This document shows, piece by piece, positions 53,922 to 64,000 of a stretch of 64,000 nucleotides of DNA (position 1 is the first letter of the stretch; each line of letters opens with the position of its first letter). Source of the DNA: Nymphaea colorata. Lineage: Eukaryota > Streptophyta > Magnoliopsida > Nymphaeales > Nymphaeaceae. The position numbers were made by a program, and so were the translations under genes. The notes beneath the pieces were generated by a model. That model ran no database searches. It saw nothing but the letters and a program-made list of their open reading frames with translations, and had not been told where the DNA came from. The DNA is taken from positions 7,222,334-7,286,333 of the forward strand of contig NC_045147.1 of assembly GCF_008831285.2 (NCBI RefSeq). Direction: 5' to 3'.

Positions 53922-56909
53922 TGTCACACCCCGACCTTTTTGACACTCGAACATATTTTTTTTTTTTTCTAACATCCAACATCGAGGTGTGACTACACAA
54001 TAGTTCAAAAAGGAATGAGCCAAGCAATTCAAAACAATGGGGCAAGCTTTCCATTATATAGCATTTCAATTCAATTGTACATTTGACAAAAATGCCCCAA
54101 AATCACAACATCGATGCCTCATCAAAACAAGGCATCAGTAAAAACCAAAAACCCGACGCGCCGGCACTACAAGAACAAAACAAAACCCAAAACCTCCCCA
54201 GTAGGACGTGAGTGTAGCCATCTGCTCAGCCTGCTGCCCCGGGTACACCAAAACCTGAAAAAAAGGAAACAACTGAAGGCTTAGCCTTCGCAGTATGGCA
54301 ACAAGCCAGGAAAAGTCCAAGCCCTCTTAGGTCGGGCTCAGTACACAAACAAACATCAGAACAATCTATCATTATGTCGTGTCAAGACACGACATGCAGA
54401 CGCCACTCAATGGCTACAATAACATAATTTCAATCACATGCAAGGCATCATCAACATGTCACTTGCATTCATAAGCACAACAGTCACATGCACAACAATC
54501 CTATATATTTCAATCACATACATTGCAGTTTCATTACTATCAGTGAATTTACAGTTCCTGTGGGTGCAAACACAGGCACGTGCACACCGCGGGCGGCCCA
54601 CAGCCGAGAGACAACCCCCGTGGTGGCCCAGAACAGTATGGATCCATCTATCCGCTGCAGCGGTAGAGCACTCATCCATGGATGTGTGAATTCCAAGGAG
54701 AGATACTCAGCCTTCCCTAGGACACCCAGGTTGGGAAGGCGGGAGCCTACGCTCCAAGCACATCACACAACAGTACCCTGGGGCCTTGCACCGCCTGCGC
54801 TCCGAACAGGCGAGACCAGTGGCGAAAGTGGGACAACTCCCATATACATAGTCACATCCCACTGGCCTCTCATCTCTTATTCTTTCATTCTTATACTTAT
54901 ACTTGCACAAACACATTTAACTGGCTAGCTCCTGAGGTTGGTTCACTTCACGAGTGAACCCACACCTCCAATTGCCTCCACACGAGGGTTACACATAACC
55001 ACAACAGTTTTGGCTAGCCGTCATAACAATATGGGCACAACTACCCACTGTGCAAACATTTGTATCATTGCCCGCGGCAATGGGTATTCAATAAACATAA
55101 CATTCACATTCATCATCATAACAATCACATCTTTGAAAACTTAGCCAAACCACAGAAAGTAGTCTCAATCTGTGGTGGGCTCGTAGCTGTCCTATGCAGT
55201 TATCATGCTAGAATGCTTTCTAATGCACAATTGGGGTCGAGGAGACACTCGACTCGATACCCCGCCTCATCTGTCCTAAACAGTTATCAATTCTAGCATG
55301 CACATGCAATGCGTAACATTATCAAAACAATTACTATAAGCCTTTCAAAACAATTCATATCATATATCAATTTATGTACATGCATACACATATTCATTCA
55401 CGGAACACTCAATCAATTCATATCACAAATCCTAGGATCCCATGATCCTAGGAACACACATTCATTCACTTGCCCAGGCAGGGATTTGCCTGGAATGTCG
55501 CCATACCTGTGGCGCGTTCACAAGAATCTTCAAAATGCCTCGAGCTTCGAATCCGGTAACTCAAGGTCGACGGGACGTACCCGGTGAACCTGCAGACACC
55601 AACACAAGATAAGATTCCTACTACAAACCTCAACAATTCAAACAAAAACAAAACAAGGTCATTGAGGCACGCGTCATCGCCTCAAGAGGGTGTCGACGGG
55701 TAGTGTCGACCCACAAGTTCTCCAATAGGGTCACTTCCCACTCCTAGCCGTGCCAATAGATGCCAAAACTCAAAGCCATCAATCCGTCTATCACTAACGC
55801 CTTTCTCAAAATTCCCTTTTTCTTAAATCAAGGCGTCTACCCCTAAGATATTTCCAACTTATGTACGTTATCCCTATTTAACTCCAAGATGCACCCGTTC
55901 ACAAAAACGCGTGCTACAGGCTCACTAAAACGGTCCTAAATCTTCCCCACAACCTCACAAACTCTACCATGTCTCCCCTAATGCTTCGAAAATTAATCTA
56001 TCATGCTTAAATGATCATCCAAAATATGAATCTTCGCTTCCCAACATAATCGCAAGCTTTCCCCAAAAACGAAATCACTAACATGTGTTCCAAATAATCA
56101 ATTCAAAGCTCTAGCATGCTCAACCAATAATTATGAGCGTTCCAAAAAGAAATATATCATAAAATAGGTTCAATTTCGCCTTGCTCACCCCGATTGAAGG
56201 TCTAAACTGCTGTAATCCTCCCGGCAGCCACCTCACGCGTCCAAGTGGTCCCCAAACGGCTAAAATCCTCCAATGCCGCCACTACCAAGGCCTTCTCTAA
56301 TTGCTGTTACGAGGGGGAAGACAAATCCCCAAGCTGAAAACGGATCCAACAGTGATAGCACAGTGAAAATCAGTGAGAGAAAGTACTTGATTGGAGAAAA
56401 ATCGAAAACGAGCAGAAAATGGGGAGAGGGTTCGGTCAAAAGGGGAAAAGAAGGCAGTGAGGGGAGAGGACGGGAGAGAAGAGAGAGAGACGGTGGAGAG
56501 TGAGACGAGTGACAGTGGGAGAGGGAGAGTCGTTCGGTGGAGAGGGGAGACGAGAGACAGTGGGAAAGGGAGGGTCGTTCGGTGGAGAGGGGAGACGAGA
56601 GACAGTGGGAGAGGGAGAAGGGAAAGAAAACGGGAAGGAGAAGAAAAGAGAAGAGAGGAAGAGGCAAGGGACGACAGGGTTCACCTCAACGCCGCCGTCG
56701 TCGCCGCCGCCGCCGCCGTCGCCGCCGCCGCCGTCGCCGTCGCCTTCTTCCCTGAGCTCCGGTCGTGGGTAAGGAAGAGACGGTAAGAGGAAAGCGAAGG
56801 AGAAGAGAATGCGAGGGAGGAGGGACAGCGTCGGGCTCCTCTCGCGTGGGGCTAGGGTCCGGGTCTGGACCCTGACCCGACCCGCTCCGCCCAAACGCCG
56901 CGCGTTACA
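53922..56909 (-). repeat. E11 3' LTR (2,988 bp)
   Basis: It runs from TGTCACACCCCGACC to GCGCGTTACA on the + strand. The terminal part has GGAGA-rich and CCGCCGCCG-rich tracts. Open frames within it (for example 54488-54928) recur at exactly the same offset in the other LTR and carry no recognisable domain. Confidence 0.94.
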
Positions 56910-56957
56910 TCCTACCCTCCTAACAAAAAAATTTCGTCCTCGAAATTAGATCATACC

Positions 56958-59900
56958 TCAATGCAAGAACAAGTGCGGATATCTCTTCCGCACGTCCTCC
57001 TCAGGTTCCCATGTGCTCTCCTTCAATCCATGGTACTGCCATTCCACCTTCACTAAAGGGATTCTCTTTGTGCGAAGCACTTGCTCTCTTCGATCCACAA
57101 TTCTGATAGGTTTTTCTTCCATTGTCAGATCATCTTGCACCTGAATACCTTGAAAATCAATCACATGTGTCGGATCTGGTACGTACTTTCGAAGCATGGA
57201 AACATGAAAAACGTCATGAACATGACTCCAGTCTGGTGGTAGTGCCAATCTATAGGCCACCTCGCCAATCTTCTCTAATATCTCAAAAGGTCCTACGAAC
57301 CTCGGGCTCAACTTTCCCTTCACACCAAAACGAAAAACACCTCTAGTAGGGGAAATTTTCAAAAACACATGATCACCCACCTCAAAAGTCAATTCTCTAC
57401 GACGAATGTCGGCATAGCTTTTCTGTCTACTCTGAGCAGTCAACAACTTTTTCCTTATCAATTGCACTTGGTCGGTGTAGTGTTGCAAAACTAAAGGGTT
57501 TTCGATTTTTCCATCACCCAATTCGGTCCAACAAGCTGGCGATCTGCACGGCCTTCCATACAAAGCCTCAAAAGGTGCCATCCCAATACTAGAGTGGTAA
57601 CTGTTATTATATGCAAATTTTGCCAGTTTCACATGTTTGTCCCATTCTCCTTTCCACTCTAAGACACAAGCACGCAACATGTCCTCTAAGGTCTGAATGG
57701 TCCTCTCCGATTGCCCATCAGTTTGGGGGTGGAACGCTGTGCTTAGCTTAAGCTTGGTACCCAAAGCCTTCTGCAAATGCCCCCAAAATCTAGAGGTAAA
57801 ACGTGGATCTCGATCCGAAATGATAGACCTTGGCACACCATGCAATCTCACTATCTCGCCAATATATAACTCTGCGAGACTTTCCAAAGACTGATTAATT
57901 CTAATAGACAGAAAATGAGCGGACTTCGTCAGTCGATCAACAATCACCCATATGGCATCATGCTGTCTTCGGGTGTGAGGCAATCCAACTACAAAATCCA
58001 TTGTAATGTCTTCCCATTTCCACACCGGGATATCGATTCTCTGCAACAAGCCTCCGGGCCGTTGATGCTCTGCTTTTACTTGTTGGCAAACCAAACACTT
58101 TGCCACATATTCTGCAATTTCACGCTTCATTCCAGGCCACCAAAAATTTCTCTTCATATCCTGAAACATCTTTGTACTGCCAGGGTGTATAGAAAACTTA
58201 GATTTATGAGCTTCATCAAGCAACCGTCGCTTCACCCCTTCTTCTCTAGGGACCCACAATCTATGTCGAAACCACAATGAACCCTCTTCATCTTGATGCC
58301 AGAAAGCATCTACCTTCTTACACTCTTCCACGTTCTTAGCAAAATCAGGATCTTCCTTTTGCTTCAATACAAGCTCTTCCATCAAAGGGTGTTGTATCAC
58401 GGCACTCATCGTTGCTTTGTTCTCGCCACAAAGGTAAGGTTGCCATGCTATCACATCTTATAACAAATTCCAAGAACATGCTAACATACAATACATCGTT
58501 GCCTTAGCTTGCCTGCTCAAAGCATCAGCCACCACATTCGCCTTGCCTGGATGATATGATATCGTGAAATCATAATCTTTTAGGTATTCAATCCATCTTC
58601 TTTGCCTCAAATTAAGATCACTTTGAGAGAATATATATTTCAAAGACTTGTGATCTGTAAACACTTCAAATGTTGCCCCATAGAGATAATGCCTCCAAAT
58701 CTTTAGTGCAAACACAACTGCTCCCAACTCCAAATCGTGAGTGGGATAGTGTTGTTCGTGTGTCTTCAACTGCCTTGATGCATAAGCCACCACACGGCCA
58801 TTTTGCATCAGCACACAACCATAACCGATTCCTGATGCATCTGTGTACAGTACAAAACCCGAATGACCTGATGGAAGCGTCAGAATAGGAGCAGCAGTAA
58901 GCTTGTCCTTCAGAGTTTGAAAACTCCTCTCACACTCTTCATTCCAAATAAACTTCACTCCTTTTCTCAATAGCTTAGTCATTGGTGTAGCTATTTTCGA
59001 AAAGTCTTGTATGAACCTGCGATAATATCCTGCCAATCCCAAAAAGCTTCTAACCTCGGTTACACTGCATGGCGTCCTCCAGTCCTGCACAGCTGACACC
59101 TTAGCCGGATCGACGGATACTCCATCCTTAGAGATTACATGACCCAGAAAGTTTACCTTCTCTAGCCAAAATTCACATTTTGAATACTTGGCATACAACT
59201 TATGCTTGCGCAAAAGACCCAATACACTTCTCAAGTGATCTCTATGCTCTGTCACACTCTCTGAGTACACCAAAATATCATCCACAAAAACAATAACAAA
59301 TCGGTCCAAGAACTCTTGGAAAACCCGATTCATGAGGTCCATGAACGCTGCGGGAGCATTGGTCAACCCAAAAGGCATGACCCTGAATTCATAGTGCCCA
59401 TATCTGGTTCGAAATGCAGTCTTAGCAACATCTTCCTCCCGTATCAAGAGTTGATGATAACCTGTCCTCAGATCGATCTTGGAGAAAACCTTTGCATCCT
59501 TAAGCTGATCAAACAAGTCTTCAATTCTAGGAAGCGGATACTTATTCTTGATGGTGATTTGATTCAACATGCGGTAGTCGATACACAAACGCATTGTCCC
59601 ATCTCTCTTCTTCACAAACAACACTGGTGCTCCCCATGGTGACACACTAGGTCGGATGAAGCCCTTGTCTAAGAGCTCCTGCAATTGCTTCCTCAATTCT
59701 TCTAACTCTGCTGGTGCCATACGATAGGGTGCCTTAGAAATAGGAGCTGTCCCTGGTGACAACTCTATCTTGAACTCCACTTCTCGTGTTGGAGGCAAAC
59801 TTGACAGTTCCTCCGGAAACACATCAGGGTACTCACTCACAATTGCCACATCCGGTAACCTTACCGGTTCCGGCTCATTGGTCAACACATTGACCAAGAA

Positions 59901-61568
59901 GGCAACACTTCCATTTTCTATCAATCGTTTAGCTTTCAATGCAGACACCATTATCTTATCAGTTCGACTGGCCTTACGAGCATGGAACTCCACAGGTTGC
60001 ATTTCATCAGTCAACAATTGTATCTGCTTCTTCCTGCAATCTATATTAGCATAATGTGCATATAACCAATCCATGCCCAAAATCACATCAAATTCGTTAA
60101 AACTCATGATCACCAACTGTGCAGGTAAGTGATGTTGATGGATCTCCACGTCCACATCAGATAGATACTCACTACACGACTCTTGAGCATGCATAGGGCT
60201 AACAACTTTCAGAACATACGGCATCTTCCTAGCAGGCACTTCTAGTGAAGTAGCAAATCGACTAGATATAAATGAATGGGTCGCCCCAGCATCAAACAAC
60301 ACTCTAGCAATATGAGAACCAACAAGTAAAGTACCTTCAACAAGGTCGTGTGCCTGAAGCTCCTCCACGGTAGTAGCATAGACACGTCCAGTCGTCTGTC
60401 GTGCGCTAGAAGGACCGGCCTCTGGCTTCTTCAACTCTCTTTCTTTCCTTAAGGGACAATCCTTGATAAAGTGCCCCATCCTTCCACAGTGTAAGCAAGC
60501 TCCGATCTCTCGATAGCACGGCTTTCCAGGGTGCACACGCGAACAAGTAGGGCACCTCTGAGAAGTCGGAGTAGCCACTGACCCCTGGGTGGCCTCACTA
60601 CGGGTTGGCTGGTTCCGTCTGAAAGTTCGATCATCCCGCCTCTCATAAGGCCTTGTCCTGCCTGCAAAGTGGTGGCGCTTCACCTGGGTTCGTCCACCTT
60701 GTGAATGCTGGCTTGCTTTCTTCTGGTGATCCTTCTGTGTCCTCGCCCAGTCTTCTTCTATACATCTTGCCATAGTGACCGCCTCGTCCAAGTCACGAGG
60801 TCTGCTCGTCAAAACTTTGGTTCGCAGTCCCTCCCGCAGACCGCGCACAAACTTGCCTGCCCTGGCTCCGTCTGTAGTGTAGAAGTGTGGGCAATACGCC
60901 TCCAAGTGTCGATATCTTGTAATATATTCCTCCAAGCTCATTTGATTTTGCTGTAGATCAAGAAACTCTTGCATGTTCTTGTCTCTAGCATGCACTGGGT
61001 AGTAGGTGTTGAGGAAGGAATCTCTAAACTGCTTCCAAGAAATTGACGGTTGGCCTGCATACCGGATCTCAAGAGTTGATTTCCACCAATCCATGGCATC
61101 ACCTTTCAGCAGGTAAGTGCCATAGTTCACTTTGTCTTCCTCAGGCATCTTCAGAAGCACAAAGATGCGTTCAACTTCCTCAATCCACTGTTTTGCCTTA
61201 TCGTGACTGCACCCTCCTGAAAAGATAGGCGGCTGCATCGCCATGAACTGTTGAAACGACACCGCTGATGCCTTCTCCTTAAGTGGCGCAGTGGTGTCTC
61301 TGGAAGGAGATGCATTACTCCTCTGGTTACTGACCATGGACTGCACAAGGGAGGTCAGTGTTTGCAACGTGGTCAGCAAAATAGACTGTTGATCCACAGG
61401 TGGAGTTTGCCTCAGTGGGGTTTGAGCACCCCCACCCAATTGGGCGTACTGGTGCCCTGACGTACTGTCGTCGCGTGGGGTATGCGCATCAGAATGGGCC
61501 GGACTAGGCTCTCTCTGTGCCTCTGTGGACGGTCCAGCTCGCTTCTTACCCTTACGATGATATTCCAT
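56958..61568 (-). pseudogene. E11 Gypsy gag-pol with a single in-frame stop
   Basis: The frame starts [14 protein letters not shown] and is open to 56958 apart from a TAA at 58455-58457. Domains are gag ([34 protein letters not shown]), knuckles ([13 protein letters not shown] and [14 protein letters not shown], about 60560-60470), protease ([13 protein letters not shown], about 60300), reverse transcriptase ([12 protein letters not shown] about 59485; FVDDILVYS about 59290), RNase H ([15 protein letters not shown] about 58850; [11 protein letters not shown] about 58670), integrase (HPGSTKMFQDM about 58190; DFVVGLPHTRR; SDRDPRFTSRF about 57820; QTDGQSERT about 57730) and a chromodomain-like tail (VKVEWQYHGLKESTWEPE, about 57060). 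E10 has a sense codon at the stop position, so the stop is probably a point mutation between RNase H and integrase. Confidence 0.94.
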
Positions 61569-61803
61569 CTGTACACACAAGAACCTTAATCTCAAATCCA
61601 GTCTATGACTAATCTCACAAATCAAATCACAACGTGCATTAGCACGAAGTTCAAAACATAGATCACATTACGTACTTATACGTGAAAAAGCATAACCACA
61701 ATAACAATCTAATCAAATGAATGCGTACCTGGGCAACACGGCTTCACAAATAGGCTTTAACTCACATCCATAGTGGGGTTTGCCATGGCTCTGATACCAA
61801 AAC

Positions 61804-64000
61804 TGTCACACCCCGACCTTTTTGACACTCGAACATATTTTTTTTTTTTTCTAACATCCAACATCGAGGTGTGACTACACAATAGTTCAAAAAGGAATGA
61901 GCCAAGCAATTCAAAACAATGGGGCAAGCTTTCCATTATATAGCATTTCAATTCAATTGTACATTTGACAAAAATGCCCCAAAATCACAACATCGATGCC
62001 TCATCAAAACAAGGCATCAGTAAAAACCAAAAACCCGACGCGCCGGCACTACAAGAACAAAACAAAACCCAAAACCTCCCCAGTAGGACGTGAGTGTAGC
62101 CATCTGCTCAGCCTGCTGCCCCGGGTACACCAAAACCTGAAAAAAAGGAAACAACTGAAGGCTTAGCCTTCGCAGTATGGCAACAAGCCAGGAAAAGTCC
62201 AAGCCCTCTTAGGTCGGGCTCAGTACACAAACAAACATCAGAACAATCTATCATTATGTCGTGTCAAGACACGACATGCAGACGCCACTCAATGGCTACA
62301 ATAACATAATTTCAATCACATGCAAGGCATCATCAACATGTCACTTGCATTCATAAGCACAACAGTCACATGCACAACAATCCTATATATTTCAATCACA
62401 TACATTGCAGTTTCATTACTATCAGTGAATTTACAGTTCCTGTGGGTGCAAACACAGGCACGTGCACACCGCGGGCGGCCCACAGCCGAGAGACAACCCC
62501 CGTGGTGGCCCAGAACAGTATGGATCCATCTATCCGCTGCAGCGGTAGAGCACTCATCCATGGATGTGTGAATTCCAAGGAGAGATACTCAGCCTTCCCT
62601 AGGACACCCAGGTTGGGAAGGCGGGAGCCTACGCTCCAAGCACATCACACAACAGTACCCTGGGGCCTTGCACCGCCTGCGCTCCGAACAGGCGAGACCA
62701 GTGGCGAAAGTGGGACAACTCCCATATACATAGTCACATCCCACTGGCCTCTCATCTCTTATTCTTTCATTCTTATACTTATACTTGCACAAACACATTT
62801 AACTGGCTAGCTCCTGAGGTTGGTTCACTTCACGAGTGAACCCACACCTCCAATTGCCTCCACACGAGGGTTACACATAACCACAACAGTTTTGGCTAGC
62901 CGTCATAACAATATGGGCACAACTACCCACTGTGCAAACATTTGTATCATTGCCCGCGGCAATGGGTATTCAATAAACATAACATTCACATTCATCATCA
63001 TAACAATCACATCTTTGAAAACTTAGCCAAACCACAGAAAGTAGTCTCAATCTGTGGTGGGCTCGTAGCTGTCCTATGCAGTTATCATGCTAGAATGCTT
63101 TCTAATGCACAATTGGGGTCGAGGAGACACTCGACTCGATACCCCGCCTCATCTGTCCTAAACAGTTATCAATTCTAGCATGCACATGCAATGCGTAACA
63201 TTATCAAAACAATTACTATAAGCCTTTCAAAACAATTCATATCATATATCAATTTATGTACATGCATACACATATTCATTCACGGAACACTCAATCAATT
63301 CATATCACAAATCCTAGGATCCCATGATCCTAGGAACACACATTCATTCACTTGCCCAGGCAGGGATTTGCCTGGAATGTCGCCATACCTGTGGCGCGTT
63401 CACAAGAATCTTCAAAATGCCTCGAGCTTCGAATCCGGTAACTCAAGGTCGACGGGACGTACCCGGTGAACCTGCAGACACCAACACAAGATAAGATTCC
63501 TACTACAAACCTCAACAATTCAAACAAAAACAAAACAAGGTCATTGAGGCACGCGTCATCGCCTCAAGAGGGTGTCGACGGGTAGTGTCGACCCACAAGT
63601 TCTCCAATAGGGTCACTTCCCACTCCTAGCCGTGCCAATAGATGCCAAAACTCAAAGCCATCAATCCGTCTATCACTAACGCCTTTCTCAAAATTCCCTT
63701 TTCTTAAATCAAGGCGTCTACCCCTAAGATATTTCCAACTTATGTACGTTATCCCTATTTAACTCCAAGATGCACCCGTTCACAAAAACGCGTGCTACAG
63801 GCTCACTAAAACGGTCCTAAATCTTCCCCACAACCTCACAAACTCTACCATGTCTCCCCTAATGCTTCGAAAATTAATCTATCATGCTTAAATGATCATC
63901 CAAAATATGAATCTTCGCTTCCCAACATAATCGCAAGCTTTCCCCAAAAACGAAATCACTAACATGTGTTCCAAATAATCAATTCAAAGCTCTAGCATGC
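61804..64000 (-). repeat. E11 5' LTR, cut by the window edge
   Basis: The first 2,197 bases match 53922-56119 with a constant offset of 7,882, then 7,881 after a one-base T-run difference. About 790 further bases should follow. Confidence 0.95.

Larger units (their letters stand above)
53922..64000 (-). mobile_element. Gypsy (chromovirus-type) LTR retrotransposon E11, young, right end outside the window
   Basis: The 3' LTR is at 53922-56909 and the 5' LTR starts at 61804 and runs off the edge. The 2,197 visible bases of the latter appear identical to the former except for one T in a T run (about 55815 against 63699). The preceding pentamer CAATC (53917-53921) is the expected target copy, with its partner outside the window. 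A Met-tRNA primer site begins four bases after the 5' LTR (TGGTATCAGAGCC, about 61800-61788). The polyprotein has one stop. Confidence 0.95.

Noticed and set aside
54438-55587. A set of open frames repeated perfectly at 62320-63469, suggestive of duplicated genes
   Set aside because: Both sets lie in the two LTRs of E11 at a fixed offset. The duplication is the LTR pair, and no domain is recognisable.
55575-55600. Similarity of CCCGGTGAACCTGCAG to the 3' end of 18S rRNA
   Set aside because: Only a short core matches, and it sits inside an LTR with no rRNA flanking sequence.
1-64000. CRISPR array, operon, phage or other prokaryotic system
   Set aside because: No spaced short repeats, no compact gene strings, and spliced MED23 exons plus LTR elements show this is plant nuclear DNA.

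Overview
The window is plant nuclear DNA, with one host gene in pieces inside a dense nest of retrotransposons. Nine internal exons on the + strand between 962 and 51689 encode part of MED23, the tail-module subunit of the Mediator complex. They have clean GT-AG borders, keep one reading frame throughout, and match the plant MED23 family residue for residue over long stretches. These exons total 2,077 bases, about 3% of the window. Both ends of the gene lie outside it. The plant MED23 protein, the Copia and chromovirus Gypsy elements and the plant-type hAT derivatives point to a seed plant with large, transposon-rich introns. I cannot name the species.

Layout. 1-961 is intron. After the first exon (962-1056) comes an intron of about 25.6 kb (1057-26613). 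It holds Copia E1 (2054-8062, old, carrying a hAT-like element at 3273-4346), a truncated Copia E4 (8306-9341), a chimeric Copia complex E3 (9342-18225) split by Copia E2 (12599-17932), and a decayed Copia E6 (18226-26000) split by the intact minus-strand Copia E5 (19773-24970). A compact exon cluster follows (26614-28064). A second intron of about 22.2 kb (28065-50260) holds a decayed Copia E7h split by Copia E7 (29294-34758), a Gypsy remnant E9 split by Copia E8 (35285-40609), a Gypsy element E10 (41445-49667), and a broken LTR (49668-49898). Three more exons (50261-51689) follow. The last intron contains part of a second hAT-like element (from 52002) and Copia E12 (from 53056), which is split by Gypsy E11 (from 53922). 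E11 runs past the right edge.

Insertion history. Target-site duplications seen directly are AATAT (E1), GTATC (E2), CAGTT (E5), CTCCT (E7), AGCTC (E8) and an imperfect 8-bp one for the hAT-like element at 3273. Near-identical LTR pairs mark E2, E5, E8 and E11 as young. E5 alone has an unbroken polyprotein frame. E2 is broken by a small deletion. E7 and E11 each have one in-frame stop, as does E8, where it lies exactly at the gag/pol border.

Most notable signals. (1) The hAT-like element at 3273-4346 carries what looks like the 5' end of an A-type cyclin gene. A related element at 52002 carries a different gene-like cargo. (2) Several Copia LTRs carry a long palindrome just upstream of the TATA box whose arms match the plant M-phase activator (MSA) site bound by MYB3R factors. 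(3) MED23 must be transcribed and spliced through two introns of over 20 kb filled with transposons, with related elements flanking its exons. I see no RNA genes, CRISPR arrays or bacterial-type features.
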